Shown: positions 14,866-23,614, counted from the stretch's first letter. The stretch is DNA of 34,425 nucleotides from Nocardiopsis halophila DSM 44494 (GCF_000341245.1 NZ_ANAD01000044.1:8456-42880), one strand, 5' to 3'. Program-made: numbers and translations. Notes: a model not told the origin generated them from the sequence alone.

Positions 14866-15339
14866 TCAGGCCCGGGCGGGCTCGCCCGCCAGGCCGCGCT
14901 CGAAGCAGATGCTCTCCTCGCACGCCACGTAGGGACCGTACCGCTCGATGCGCCGGTAGCCGGCCCTTTCGTACACCCGCATCGCCTCGGGCTGCTCGGC
15001 CCCGGTCTCCAGGCGCATGCGCGAGGCGCCCAGCTCCCGCGCGCGCTCCTCCAGGGCGCGCAGCAGCAGGCCGCCGATGCGGCGGCCCCGCCACCGGGGG
15101 GCCACGTACATCCGCTTGATCTCGAAGGTGTCCTCGTCCAGGCGCCGCAGGCATCCGCAGCCTACGGCGTCGCCGGAGTCGTCGGTGGCCAGCAGGAAGG
15201 CGGCGACGTCCTCGGCGGAGGGCTTGGGGCCCGCCTCGATGTCGCCGCCGTAGCGTTCGATGGTCTCCCGCTCCTGCTCGCGGCGCAGGGCCGCTCCGGC
15301 GGGGTGGTCCCAGGGGACGTCGTCAAGGATGATGCGCAC
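14866..15339 (-). CDS. GNAT-family N-acetyltransferase
   Basis: This 157-residue acetyltransferase shows the GNAT acetyl-CoA fold: beta strands GCGCLRRLDED and FEIKRMYVAP, the pyrophosphate loop RWRGRRIGGLLL (about 92-103; the R-x-x-G-x-G motif A), and a final YERAGYRRIERYGPY strand. The acceptor is unknown. GTG 15339 is taken as start; TACCAT ends 8 bases upstream, so the message may be leaderless. The cyclotransferase-like gene follows 50 bases later on the same strand. Confidence 0.88.
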   Translation of the reverse strand: MRIILDDVPWDHPAGAALRREQERETIERYGGDIEAGPKPSAEDVAAFLLATDDSGDAVGCGCLRRLDEDTFEIKRMYVAPRWRGRRIGGLLLRALEERARELGASRMRLETGAEQPEAMRVYERAGYRRIERYGPYVACEESICFERGLAGEPARA

Positions 15340-15353
15340 GGACAGCGATGGTA

Positions 15354-15389
15354 GCCGCCGGGGGTGACACCCCTGTCCCCACCGGCGGC
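15354..15389 (-). terminator. hairpin terminator of bioB
   Basis: GCCGCCGG (15354-15361) pairs with CCGGCGGC (15382-15389), 15 bases beyond the bioB stop. Inside the loop is a second palindrome, GGGGTG-A-CACCCC (15361-15373), which may instead act as an operator upstream of the GNAT gene. Confidence 0.45.
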
Positions 15390-15403
15390 CCCGGGGGCGC
15401 GGC

Positions 15404-16489
15404 TCAGGCGTTCGGCGGCAGGGCCGTGCCCGTGCCGCGGTGGCGGGGGCGGACCAGGTCCGGCCGCTCCCGCCCCCCGTCGGCGCCGTGGCCGTCGTTC
15501 GCCCCGTCACCGTCGGCGCCCAGCACGGTGAACCCGGCGTCGCGGATCATCTCCAGGTCGGCCCGGCCCGCCTGGCCCTCGCTGGTCAGGTAGTCGCCGA
15601 GGAAGATCGAGTTGGCCAGGTACAGCGCGGTGGACTGCAGGCCCCGCAGGTGCACCTCCCGCCCGGCGGCCAGGCGCACCTCGGCGTCGGGGAAGGCCAG
15701 GCGGGCCGCCGCCAGGATGCGCAGGCACCGCTGCGGGTCCAGGTCCCACCGCCCGGCCAGCGGGGTGCCCTCGAAGGGGATGAGGAAGTTGACCGGGACC
15801 GAGTCGGGGTCCAGCGCACGCAGGGCCAGCAGCGCGTCGGCGAGGTCGGCGTCGCTCTCGCCCATGCCGGCGATCAGCCCCGAGCACGGCGACAGGCCCG
15901 CCGCCTTGGCCTTGCCCACCGTCTCCACCCGGTCGTCGAAGGTGTGGGTGGTGCAGATCTCGGAGTAGCGCTCCCCGGAGGTGTTGAGGTTGTGGTTGTA
16001 GGCGTCCGCGCCCGAGGCGCGCAGGCTCTCGGCCTGGCCGTCCGAGAGCAGTCCCAGGCAGGCGCAGACCTCCACCCCCGGGTGCTCGTCCTTGATGCCC
16101 TCGATGGTGGGGCGGAGCCGGTCCACGTCCCGGTCGGTGGGGCCGCGCCCGCTGGCCACCAGGCACACCCGCGCCGCGCCGGCCCGCACCCCGGCGCGGG
16201 CCGCCTCGGCGGCCTGGTCGGGCTTGAGCCAGGTGTAGGTCACCACGTCGGCCGTGGAGCCCAGGCGCTGGGAGCAGTAGGTGCAGTCCTCCGGGCACAG
16301 CCCGCTCTTGAGGTTGACCAGGTAGTTGAGCTTGACGGTGCGGCCGAAGAACCGCAGGCGGGGGCGGGCCGCCGCGGCCACCAGGTCCATCAGGTCGTCG
16401 TCGCCGCTGCCCAGCACACCGAGCAGCTCCTCGCGGGTCAGGGGGTCGCGCCGCAGCGCCTTGTCCGAGAGCACGTCGAATCGGGCCAT
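15404..16489 (-). CDS. bioB: biotin synthase
   Basis: This 361-residue radical-SAM enzyme inserts sulfur into dethiobiotin to make biotin, the last step of the pathway. The radical-SAM CxxxCxxC motif is CPEDCTYC (Cys65, Cys69, Cys72) and binds the 4Fe-4S cluster; the family motifs [12 protein letters not shown] and [12 protein letters not shown] follow, with the 2Fe-2S cluster cysteines further in (CLGLL, SPCSGL). The tail after about residue 315 is a charged, low-complexity extension ([14 protein letters not shown]) beyond the normal core. It stands alone: no bioA, bioD or bioF is present, and no BioQ-type operator is evident upstream. ATG 16489 is the natural start. Confidence 0.96.
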   Translation of the reverse strand: MARFDVLSDKALRRDPLTREELLGVLGSGDDDLMDLVAAAARPRLRFFGRTVKLNYLVNLKSGLCPEDCTYCSQRLGSTADVVTYTWLKPDQAAEAARAGVRAGAARVCLVASGRGPTDRDVDRLRPTIEGIKDEHPGVEVCACLGLLSDGQAESLRASGADAYNHNLNTSGERYSEICTTHTFDDRVETVGKAKAAGLSPCSGLIAGMGESDADLADALLALRALDPDSVPVNFLIPFEGTPLAGRWDLDPQRCLRILAAARLAFPDAEVRLAAGREVHLRGLQSTALYLANSIFLGDYLTSEGQAGRADLEMIRDAGFTVLGADGDGANDGHGADGGRERPDLVRPRHRGTGTALPPNA

Positions 16490-16598
16490 GGGGCCGATCC
16501 TGGGGCAGGGGGCGGGTGTGCCGCAGGAGACGGAGGAGCCAAAGTCGGCCCCGCCGAGTTTGTGGACCCCGCCCCTTACGCCGGCCGCCTGCCGGGGC

Positions 16599-17180
16599 TC
16601 AGACGGCGCGGCCGGTGCGGGCGAGCAGCACGGCCTGGTCGCCGGCGCCCTCGGGGACCGGCTGCGGCGGGGCGAAGATGCCCGCGCCGTCCCGGCTCTG
16701 CGCCGCCTCCAGGTCGCCGGAGATCTGCTCGGACTCCAGGAGGGCGCGCACCAGGGCCGGGTCGAGCCGCTCGTCCGCGCCGATCGCGCGGGCCAGGTCC
16801 CAGGCGTGCACGGCCAGGTCGAAGGTCATCTGCCACAGGTACAGCGACCCGGGGGCGTCCCCGAAGGACAGGTGCACCGTCGCCTCCAGGGCGCCCGGCC
16901 GCAGCCACGCGGTGCGGGCCTCGCGCGCGGCCAGCTCCCAGGTGGCCACCGGCTCCTCGCCCATGGCGTCGCCCTCGAAGCGGTCCCCCGCCCCGGCGAT
17001 GGTGCCGCCCTCCAGCAGGTAGGGCACCCACAGCTGCTCGCGCACCAGGTGCTCGACCAGGTCGTGCACGTCCCACTCCTGGCAGGGGGTGGGCTCGGCC
17101 CACTGCACCGGGCCGATGGCGCGCACCCTCCGGTCGAACTCCTTCATCGCCTGGCCGTGCAGGTCGAGCAGGTCGGACAT
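16599..17180 (-). CDS. TIGR03086-family DinB-like metal-binding protein
   Basis: This 193-residue protein belongs to the maleylpyruvate isomerase/DinB-like four-helix group called TIGR03086. It has the typical opening with [17 protein letters not shown] (about 31-47), where the His binds a metal, and [15 protein letters not shown] (about 119-133), with the second metal-site His. Such proteins are mycothiol-dependent or of unknown activity. ATG 17180 follows GAAGGGA. It is divergent from the sugar transporter across a 214-base gap. Confidence 0.85.
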   Translation of the reverse strand: MSDLLDLHGQAMKEFDRRVRAIGPVQWAEPTPCQEWDVHDLVEHLVREQLWVPYLLEGGTIAGAGDRFEGDAMGEEPVATWELAAREARTAWLRPGALEATVHLSFGDAPGSLYLWQMTFDLAVHAWDLARAIGADERLDPALVRALLESEQISGDLEAAQSRDGAGIFAPPQPVPEGAGDQAVLLARTGRAV

Positions 17181-17309
17181 GCTGGTTTCCCTTCGCGGAT
17201 CGGTCGCGGCCCCGCGGCCGCCGGCGGGGCCCTACCCGAGCATGGCGCCTGTCATCCGCACCGCGAAACGGCAATCCCTCGGCCTGTGAACGACAACACA
17301 CCGCGTTTC

Positions 17310-17354
17310 GTCACGGCCCACCTGTGCGGCGGCGGGAGCATGGTGGGCCGTGAC
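17310..17354. promoter_or_regulatory. 12-bp inverted repeat upstream of sugar transporter
   Basis: GTCACGGCCCAC (17310-17321) and GTGGGCCGTGAC (17343-17354) are perfect complements, separated by 21 bases, and end 40 bases before the transporter start. The right arm runs into GACATGTC (17351-17358), a self-complementary octamer also found twice in the PadR operator at 26737 and 26750. Either a leader hairpin or an operator. Confidence 0.5.
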
Positions 17355-17394
17355 ATGTCCATCACCCCCCGTTGAACGCGGTTAGGAGGGGAGC

Positions 17395-18804
17395 GTGGCG
17401 CGAGCGCACTCCTCGGCCTCGGATCCCGAGGCCGGCAACCTCGTCCATGTCGTCATGATCGCCGGCGCGGCGGCCATGGGCGGCTTCCTTTTCGGCTACG
17501 ACAGCTCGGTGATCAACGGCGCCGTCGAGTCCATTCAGGCGCACTTCGAGGTGGGGCCGGGCGTCACGGGGTTCACCGTGGCCGCGGCGCTGCTCGGCTC
17601 GGCGGTGGGCGCGGCGGTGGCCGGGTCGCTGGCCGACCGCTTCGGCCGCATCCGCGTCATGCAGCTGGCCGGCCTGCTGTTCCTGATCAGCGGCATCGGC
17701 TCGGCGCTGCCGTTCACGGTGTGGGACCTGGCGCTGTGGCGCGTGGTGGGCGGCGGTGCCATCGGCATCGCCTCGGTGATCGCGCCCACCTACATCGCCG
17801 AGGTCTCGCCGGCGGCGTACCGGGGGCGCCTGGCCTCCATGCAGCAGCTGGCGATCGTGCTCGGCATCGCCGTGTCCCAGCTGGTCAACTACGCGCTGGC
17901 GTCGCTGGCCGGGGGCAGCGCGCTCAACGAGCTGGGGCCGCTGCAGGCCTGGCAGTGGATGCTGGGCGTGGAGGTCTTCCCCGCCGCCCTGTACATCCTG
18001 CTGTCGCTGACCATCCCCGAGTCCCCCCGCTACCTGGTGCGCGTGGGCAAGGACGCCAAGGCGCGCCGGATCCTCGAGGACGTCGAGGGCGGCGACGTCG
18101 AGGGGCGCATCGCCGAGATCCACCGGGCCCTGGGCACGGAGGTCAAGCCCCGGCTGAGCGACCTGCGCGGCCCCTACCTGCTGCTGCCCATCGTGTGGAT
18201 CGGCATGGCGATCTCGGCGTTCCAGCAGCTGGTCGGCATCAACGTGATCTTCTACTACTCCGCGTCGCTGTGGCAGTCGGTCGGGGTCAACGAGAGCGAC
18301 TCGCTGCTGCTGAGCCTGTTCACCTCGATCGTGAACATCATCGGCACGTTCGTCGCCATCGGCCTGGTCGACAGGATCGGCCGCAAGCCCCTGCTGCTGA
18401 TCGGCTCGGCGGGCATGGCGGTGACGCTGGCGACGACCGGCTTCGCCTTCAGCCACGCCACGGTCGCCGGCGACCAGGCCCAGCTGTCCTTCGGCTGGGG
18501 CGCGGTGGCGCTGGTCGCGGCCAGCGGCTTCGTGCTGTTCTTCGCCCTGTCGTGGGGCGTGGTGACCTGGGTGCTGCTGGGGGAGATGTTCCCGCTGCGC
18601 ATCCGGGCGGCCGCGATGGCGGTGGCCACCGCCACGCAGTGGATCGCCAACTGGCTGGTCACCGTCACCTTCCCGACCCTGCGCGACTGGGACCTCGCCG
18701 GCACCTACACGGTCTACACGGCCTTCGCGGTGCTGTCCTTCCTGTTCGTCTGGAAGTTCGTCAAGGAGACCAAGGGCAAGACCCTGGAGGAGATGCAGGG
18801 ATAG
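17395..18804 (+). CDS. sugar porter MFS transporter, GlcP-like
   Basis: This 469-residue protein is a proton-coupled sugar symporter of the major facilitator superfamily, with 12 predicted helices. Family marks are GGFLFGYDSSVINGA in helix 1, LADRFGRIRVM and VDRIGRKPLLL (the RxGR loops), PESPRYLV, and the sugar-binding QQLVGINVIFYYS in helix 7. The nearest known relatives are actinomycete glucose permease GlcP and galactose/xylose symporters. GTG 17395 follows a strong AGGAGG. Two hairpins follow the stop, so it is monocistronic. A glucose role would fit with the Entner-Doudoroff operon at 28-33 kb, but this is inference. Confidence 0.93.
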   Translation: MARAHSSASDPEAGNLVHVVMIAGAAAMGGFLFGYDSSVINGAVESIQAHFEVGPGVTGFTVAAALLGSAVGAAVAGSLADRFGRIRVMQLAGLLFLISGIGSALPFTVWDLALWRVVGGGAIGIASVIAPTYIAEVSPAAYRGRLASMQQLAIVLGIAVSQLVNYALASLAGGSALNELGPLQAWQWMLGVEVFPAALYILLSLTIPESPRYLVRVGKDAKARRILEDVEGGDVEGRIAEIHRALGTEVKPRLSDLRGPYLLLPIVWIGMAISAFQQLVGINVIFYYSASLWQSVGVNESDSLLLSLFTSIVNIIGTFVAIGLVDRIGRKPLLLIGSAGMAVTLATTGFAFSHATVAGDQAQLSFGWGAVALVAASGFVLFFALSWGVVTWVLLGEMFPLRIRAAAMAVATATQWIANWLVTVTFPTLRDWDLAGTYTVYTAFAVLSFLFVWKFVKETKGKTLEEMQG

Positions 18805-18829
18805 CCAGGCCGGGCGCCCCCTGAAGCCT

Positions 18830-18858
18830 CCCGGAAGGCCGGTCCGTGGCCTTCTGGG
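18830..18858 (+). terminator. hairpin after sugar transporter
   Basis: CCCGGAAGGCC and GGCCTTCTGGG pair over 11 positions (one G-U wobble) around a 7-base loop, 26 bases after the stop codon. Confidence 0.55.
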
Positions 18859-18900
18859 GGGGCGGATGGGGGGCACAACCGACGCCCCGACGCCGGCTCC

Positions 18901-18950
18901 CGGAGGCCGCCCTGCCGCCGCGGTGACACGCGGCGGCAGGGCGGCCTCCG
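18901..18950 (+). terminator. 22-bp perfect-stem terminator
   Basis: A perfect 22-bp inverted repeat (18901-18922 with 18929-18950) around the loop GTGACA, followed by TCGTTTCC, the only T-containing tail near it. It is the strongest hairpin in the window and closes the sugar transporter unit. The 242-base gap 18805-19046 holds the two hairpins and the ATP-grasp promoter; I see no gene there. Confidence 0.75.
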
Positions 18951-19046
18951 TCGTTTCCTCCCAGGTCGGGCCGTCTCCCGCTGCCCCTCCGATCCGTAAC
19001 CATCGCGAATTCGGGTAGTCGGCCGGGGAACGCGGAGGGGAGGCAC

Positions 19047-20357
19047 ATGGACGAGATGGGCGACAACGTCTTCGTGCTGGGCGCGGACCCGCACAACCGG
19101 GCCGTGCTGGACGAGCTGGCAGAGAGGCGCGGCTACCGGATCCACGGGCTCCTGGAGATGGAGGAGCTGCGGGACGCCCACGACCGGCTGCCCGAGCTGC
19201 TGGACGACGCCCGCCGGATCCTCGACGGTTTCGAGGGCAGCGTCGACGCCGTCATCGGCTTCTGGGACTTCCCCGTGCGCACACTCGTGCCGATCCTGTG
19301 CGCCGAACGGGGGCTGCCCTCGCCGTCCCTGGAGTCCGTCGTCAAGTGCGAGCACAAGTACTGGAGCCGCCGCGAGCAGCGCGAGGTGACCGACGCGGTC
19401 CCTCCGTTCGCCGAGGTGCCCCTGGAGGCCGAGGCGCCGCCGCCCGAGGTCGGCTACCCCATGTGGCTCAAGCCGGTGAAGTCCTTCTCCTCGGCCCTGG
19501 CCTTCCGGGTGACCGACGACGAGGAGTTCCGGGAGGCCCTCGGCCGTATCAGGGAGGGCATCGACGACCTGGGGAGCCCGTTCGACTGGCTGCTCCGGCG
19601 CATCGACCTGCCCGAGGCCGTCGCCCGTGCCGGGGGATCGGCCTGCGTGGCCGAGGAGGAGGTCCACGGGGAGCAGGTCACCGTCGAGGGCTACGTCTGG
19701 CGCGGGGACCCCGTGGTCTACGGCGTGGTCTCCTCGGCCACCTACCCCGACTCGCCCAGCTTCCTGCGCTACACCTACCCCGCCGGGCTGCCCGGAACGG
19801 TGGCGGAACGGCTCGCCGACATCAGCGAGCGGGTGGTGCGGCGCATGGGCCTGGACGCCACGACCTTCAACATCGAGTACTTCTGGAACCCCGGGGACGA
19901 AACCCTGCGCCTGCTGGAGATCAACCCCCGCCACTCCCAGTCGCACGCCCGGCTGATGGCGGAGGTCGACGGGGTGCCCAACCACGACCACATGGTCCGC
20001 CTGGCGCTGGGCCGCGAGCCCCTGTTGGAGACCGGCGCCGGCCGCCACGCCACCGCGGCCAAGTGGTTCCTGCGCCGGTTCACCGACGGGGTGGTGCGCA
20101 CCGCCCCCGGCCCCGAGGACATCGCCCGGATGGAGCGCGACGTGCCCGGCACCGGTGCCAAGGTGTCGGCCCCGCCGGGGACCCGGCTGTCCCGGATGCC
20201 CTCCCAGGACAGCTACAGCTACGAACTGGCCCAGGTGTTCACCGCCGGGCGCAGCGACGAGGACCTGCGCCGCGCCTACGAGCTGTGCCTGGCGCGGCTG
20301 CCGTTCGAGATCGATGAACCCGACGAGGACGCCGCCGCGGGCGGCGAGGGGGACTGA
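19047..20357 (+). CDS. ATP-grasp domain enzyme, carboxylate-amine ligase-like
   Basis: This 436-residue protein is an ATP-grasp ligase: it would activate a carboxylate as an acyl phosphate and join it to an amine or other nucleophile. An N-terminal pre-ATP-grasp region (about 1-95; FVLGADPHNRAVLDEL) is followed by VVKCEHKYWSR, MWLKPVKSFSS (the ATP-binding Lys strand, about 139-149), EEEVHGEQVTVEGYV (about 204-218) and the Mg-binding TTFNIEYFW then LLEINPRHSQSHA (about 289-301), with the expected Glu and Asn. ATG 19047 follows GGAGGGGAGG. It is followed 6 bases later by a CocE/NonD hydrolase gene. Substrates unknown; amino-acid or small peptide ligation is the general expectation. Confidence 0.85.
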   Translation: MDEMGDNVFVLGADPHNRAVLDELAERRGYRIHGLLEMEELRDAHDRLPELLDDARRILDGFEGSVDAVIGFWDFPVRTLVPILCAERGLPSPSLESVVKCEHKYWSRREQREVTDAVPPFAEVPLEAEAPPPEVGYPMWLKPVKSFSSALAFRVTDDEEFREALGRIREGIDDLGSPFDWLLRRIDLPEAVARAGGSACVAEEEVHGEQVTVEGYVWRGDPVVYGVVSSATYPDSPSFLRYTYPAGLPGTVAERLADISERVVRRMGLDATTFNIEYFWNPGDETLRLLEINPRHSQSHARLMAEVDGVPNHDHMVRLALGREPLLETGAGRHATAAKWFLRRFTDGVVRTAPGPEDIARMERDVPGTGAKVSAPPGTRLSRMPSQDSYSYELAQVFTAGRSDEDLRRAYELCLARLPFEIDEPDEDAAAGGEGD

Positions 20358-20363
20358 CCGCAC

Positions 20364-22385
20364 ATGCGCACCGTCACCGAGTTCCCGCACGAGGTGATCG
20401 AGGAGGGGGAGCTGACCGTCCCCGTCTCCGACGGGGTGCACCTGGCCGCCCGCGTCTGGCGGCCGGCCGGCTCCGGCACCGACCCGGTGCCCGCGCTCCT
20501 GGAGTTCATCCCCTACCGGCAGCGGGACCTGACCGCGCTGCGCGACTCGTCCATGCACCCCTACCTGGCCGGGCACGGCTACGCCTGCGCCCGGGTGGAC
20601 CTGCGCGGCAGCGGCGACTCCGAGGGGGTGCTCCAGGACGAGTACCTGGAGCGGGAGCTGCGGGACGCCGAGGAGGTCCTGGAGTGGCTGGCCTCCCGCC
20701 CCTGGTGCAACGGCACCACCGGGATGATGGGCATCTCCTGGGGCGGGTTCAACGCCCTGCAGGTGGCCGCGCGCCGGCCGCGCAGCCTGGGCGCCGTCGT
20801 CACCCTGTGCTCCACCGACGACCGCTACGCCGACGACGTGCACTACATGGGCGGGTGCCTGCTGGGCGACAACCTGTCCTGGGCCTCGACGATGTTCGCC
20901 TACACCTCCTGCCCGCCCGACCCCGCGGCGGTCGGGCCCGGGTGGCGGGACCTGTGGCGCGACCGCCTGGAGGGCAGCGGGCTGTGGCTGGACACCTGGC
21001 TGCGCCACCAGCGCCGGGACGCCTACTGGCGGCACGGGTCGGTGTGCGAGGACCTGTCGGCGATCCGGGTCCCGGTGATGGCGGTCAGCGGCTGGGCCGA
21101 CGGGTACTCCAACGCGGTCTTCCGGCTGATGGAGGGGCTGGCCGTCCCCCGGATCGGGCTGATCGGCCCCTGGTCGCACAAGTACCCGCAGGTGGGGCGG
21201 CCGGGCCCGGCCATCGGGTTCCTGCAGCACTGCGTGCGGTTCTGGGACCGCTGGCTCAAGGGGGCCGACAACGGCATCGACGCCGAGCCGGTCCTGCGCA
21301 GCTGGATGCAGGAGAGCATGCCGCCCTCCACCGCCTACACCGAGCGGCCCGGCCGGTGGGTGGGCGAGCAGGAGTGGCCCTCGCCGAAGATCGTGCACGA
21401 GGAGCGCCCGCTCGGGCTGCACCGGATCGGCGAGCCGGGCGAGCCGGTGCGCCCCGACACCGCCTCGGTGCGGTCGCCGCTGACCGTGGGGCAGTACGCG
21501 GGCAAGTGGTGCTCCTACAACGCGCCGCCGGACCTGCCCTACGACCAGCGCGAGGACGACGGCGGCTCGCTGGTCTTCGACACCCCGCCGCTGGAGGAAC
21601 GGGTGGAGATCCACGGGGCGCCGGTGCTCAACCTGGAGTTCACCGTCGACCGGCCGGTGGCCATGGCGGCGGTGCGGCTCTCGGACGTGGCGCGCGACGG
21701 CCGCGCCACCCGGGTCACCTACGGGCTGCTCAACCTGACCCACGCGACCGGGCACGACGACCCGCGGCCGCTGGAGCCGGGGCGGCGCTACCGGGTGGCG
21801 GTCCCGATGAACGGCGTGGCCCAGGCGTTCCCGCCCGGCCACCGCATCCGGGTGTCGGTGTCCACCTCCTACTGGCCGCTGGCCTGGCCGCCGCCCGAGC
21901 CGGTGGTGCTCACCGCGCTGCTGGAGGGCGGCACCTCCCTGGTCCTGCCGATCCGGCCGGAGGGCACGGGGGTCGAGCCGCGGCCCTTCGCCGAGCCCGA
22001 GGGCGCCCCGCCGGTGGAGACCGAGCAGGTGGTGCCGGGGGAGGGGCGCTGGGAGCTCTCCCGCGACCTGGTCGACTACTGGTCGTCGCTGCGGGTGGTC
22101 AAGGACCTGGGGACGGTGCGCTTCCCGGACACCGGCTGGGAGGTGTCCCGGCACGCATGGGAGGAGTACTGCTCGCAGGGCGAGGACTTCTCCTCGCCGG
22201 TGGGGCGCACCGAGTGGCGGATGGGCTTCGCCCGGGGCGGGTGGCAGGTCCGCACGGTGACGCGCACCGAGCTGAGCGCCACCCCCGAGGAGTTCCGGCT
22301 CAACGCCACCCTGGACGCCTACGAGGACGGTGCGCGCGTGGCGGCCAAGACGTGGAACACCACGATCCCGCGCGACCTGGTGTAG
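20364..22385 (+). CDS. CocE/NonD-family alpha/beta hydrolase
   Basis: This 673-residue enzyme belongs to the X-Pro dipeptidyl-peptidase/cocaine-esterase family, hydrolysing esters, amides or the bond after proline. The triad is visible: Ser125 in GISWGGFN, Asp246 in GWADGYSN, His272 in GPWSHKY. The N-terminal catalytic domain (about 15-300) is followed by the C-terminal jelly-roll PF08530-type domain (about 350-560; VEIHGAPVLNLEFTV). There is no signal peptide, so it acts in the cytoplasm. Its ATG lies 6 bases after the stop of the ATP-grasp gene, and the ribosome site (GAGGGGGAC) is inside that gene, so the two are translationally coupled. A joint role is likely but unproven. Confidence 0.92.
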   Translation: MRTVTEFPHEVIEEGELTVPVSDGVHLAARVWRPAGSGTDPVPALLEFIPYRQRDLTALRDSSMHPYLAGHGYACARVDLRGSGDSEGVLQDEYLERELRDAEEVLEWLASRPWCNGTTGMMGISWGGFNALQVAARRPRSLGAVVTLCSTDDRYADDVHYMGGCLLGDNLSWASTMFAYTSCPPDPAAVGPGWRDLWRDRLEGSGLWLDTWLRHQRRDAYWRHGSVCEDLSAIRVPVMAVSGWADGYSNAVFRLMEGLAVPRIGLIGPWSHKYPQVGRPGPAIGFLQHCVRFWDRWLKGADNGIDAEPVLRSWMQESMPPSTAYTERPGRWVGEQEWPSPKIVHEERPLGLHRIGEPGEPVRPDTASVRSPLTVGQYAGKWCSYNAPPDLPYDQREDDGGSLVFDTPPLEERVEIHGAPVLNLEFTVDRPVAMAAVRLSDVARDGRATRVTYGLLNLTHATGHDDPRPLEPGRRYRVAVPMNGVAQAFPPGHRIRVSVSTSYWPLAWPPPEPVVLTALLEGGTSLVLPIRPEGTGVEPRPFAEPEGAPPVETEQVVPGEGRWELSRDLVDYWSSLRVVKDLGTVRFPDTGWEVSRHAWEEYCSQGEDFSSPVGRTEWRMGFARGGWQVRTVTRTELSATPEEFRLNATLDAYEDGARVAAKTWNTTIPRDLV

Positions 22386-22460
22386 GCGCCGGGGCGCAGC
22401 CGCAGGGGCGTCACGGGCAGTAGCATGACCTGCGGACCGTGACCACCTCTGAGGAGAAGC

Positions 22461-22739
22461 ATGCGCCACACCCCCCGGTCGTTCACCTGCGAGGTCGCCC
22501 GGCGCGAGGCCGAACGCCGGGGCCTGGCCGCGGACTGGGACGCCGAGGCGCCCGAGGAGGTCCCCGAGGAGCTGCGGCACGCGGTGTTCAAGCTCGCCGA
22601 CCGGGGCTGGTGCGTGTGGGCGACGACCTGCGACGAGGAGATGGCGATGCCCGCCGACCGGGACTTCCACCCGCTGGAGGAGGTCCTGGCCGCGGCGTGG
22701 GCCCGGCAGGGCTGGAACGGCGTGCGCATCCTGCACTGA
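22461..22739 (+). CDS. small hypothetical protein
   Basis: I do not recognise this 92-residue protein. It is acidic, with a likely helix at about 5-25, then GLAADWDAEAPEEVPEELR, and two cysteines in WCVWATTC. It has no membrane segment. ATG 22461 follows GAGGAG at a good distance, and third positions are strongly G/C, both signs of a real gene. It is downstream of the CocE hydrolase by 75 bases and convergent with a membrane protein gene. Confidence 0.7.
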   Translation: MRHTPRSFTCEVARREAERRGLAADWDAEAPEEVPEELRHAVFKLADRGWCVWATTCDEEMAMPADRDFHPLEEVLAAAWARQGWNGVRILH

Positions 22740-22743
22740 GGCC

Positions 22744-22765
22744 GCGGCCCGGCGTGCCGGGCCGC
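22744..22765. terminator. bidirectional terminator
   Basis: GCGGCCCGGC and GCCGGGCCGC form a perfect 10-bp stem with a GT centre in the 31-base gap between two convergent stop codons (22739 and 22771), serving both directions. Confidence 0.6.
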
Positions 22766-22770
22766 GCCGC

Positions 22771-23493
22771 TCACCGGGCGGCGGGGGCCGCGGCCTCGGC
22801 GGGCCCGCCCTGCGCCGCCGGGGCCGTCGGTGCCGCCGCGTCCGCCGGAGCGCGCCGGCCGGGCTCCGGCTCCTCGTAGGCCGGGGTGTAGGGGGACAGG
22901 AACGCCTGCGCGAGCGAGGCGTTGAGCATCGCCGCGGCCCGCACCACGACGGGCAGGGTGAGGGCGAAGAGCAGGCCCAGGCCCGTGTGGAAGCCGATCG
23001 AAACGGCGAGCGAACCGCTCAGTCCCAGGAGTTCGGGCAGACCGGTGTTGCCGGGGATCTGGTGCAGCACCGACCCGTAGACCGGGTAGGTGAGCCCGGC
23101 CAGGGCGGCGGACCACCACGTCGCCACCACCGCGAAGGAGGCCACGGACACGGGCAGGCGCACCAGCGCGTACCCGGCGTCCATCCAGCTCTGGCCGCAG
23201 GCGAGCGGGGCCAGGGCCGAGCGGAGCGGTCCGGCGCCGGCCGCGGCGCGGCGGTAGCGCGGGGCGCCCAGAGGGCGGCCCAGGACGTCGGGGAGGAGGT
23301 TGCGCTCCACCGTGGCGGCCATCCGGGCGGCCAGCAGGGTGCCGGCGAGAACGAACAGGCCGACCCCCAGGACCGCGGTGCCGGCACCGGCCGCCAGCCC
23401 GGCGACGGCGAGGGCGAACCCCACGATGGAGGCGGGGAGCCCGATGAGGACGTAGCGGGTGTCGGCGCCGAGGCGCCGGATGAGCGTCTGCAT
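22771..23493 (-). CDS. membrane protein with standalone 'sensor' domain
   Basis: This 240-residue membrane protein matches the layout of the putative sensor domain PF13796: hydrophobic stretches at about 15-35, 37-60, 122-145 and 165-195, a short linker with RNLLPDVLGRPLGAPRYRR, and a conserved WMDAGYALVRLPVS segment (about 102-115). In actinomycetes this domain usually precedes a histidine kinase; here there is no kinase domain and no response regulator nearby, only a Pro/Ala-rich tail. ATG 23493 is a natural start. A signal receptor without a partner in sight, or a transport/assembly protein. Confidence 0.7.
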   Translation of the reverse strand: MQTLIRRLGADTRYVLIGLPASIVGFALAVAGLAAGAGTAVLGVGLFVLAGTLLAARMAATVERNLLPDVLGRPLGAPRYRRAAAGAGPLRSALAPLACGQSWMDAGYALVRLPVSVASFAVVATWWSAALAGLTYPVYGSVLHQIPGNTGLPELLGLSGSLAVSIGFHTGLGLLFALTLPVVVRAAAMLNASLAQAFLSPYTPAYEEPEPGRRAPADAAAPTAPAAQGGPAEAAAPAAR

Positions 23494-23572
23494 ACCCGGA
23501 ACGCTACGGATCCCGCACCCGGCGGGCACTACCGTGCTCCCCTCTCCCGGGGGTGGTGCGCACACCACCGCG

Positions 23573-23610
23573 CCGGGGCGCGGCCGCAGGGGCGCCGGGC
23601 CGCGCCCCGG
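23573..23610 (-). terminator. terminator of the SRPBCC operon
   Basis: A perfect 13-bp stem (23573-23585 with 23598-23610) around a 12-base loop begins 4 bases after the SRPBCC stop codon. A small palindrome, GGTGGTG/CACCACC (23552-23569), sits further on, upstream of the membrane protein gene. Confidence 0.65.
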
Positions 23611-23614
23611 CCCG

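Noticed and set aside
15404-16489. A biotin operon
   Set aside because: Only bioB is present; neighbours belong to other families and hairpins or promoters separate them.
18714-22736. A 1,340-residue reading frame on the minus strand
   Set aside because: It lies opposite the ATP-grasp and CocE genes, which have clear motifs, starts and G/C third positions. Long antisense frames are expected at this GC content.
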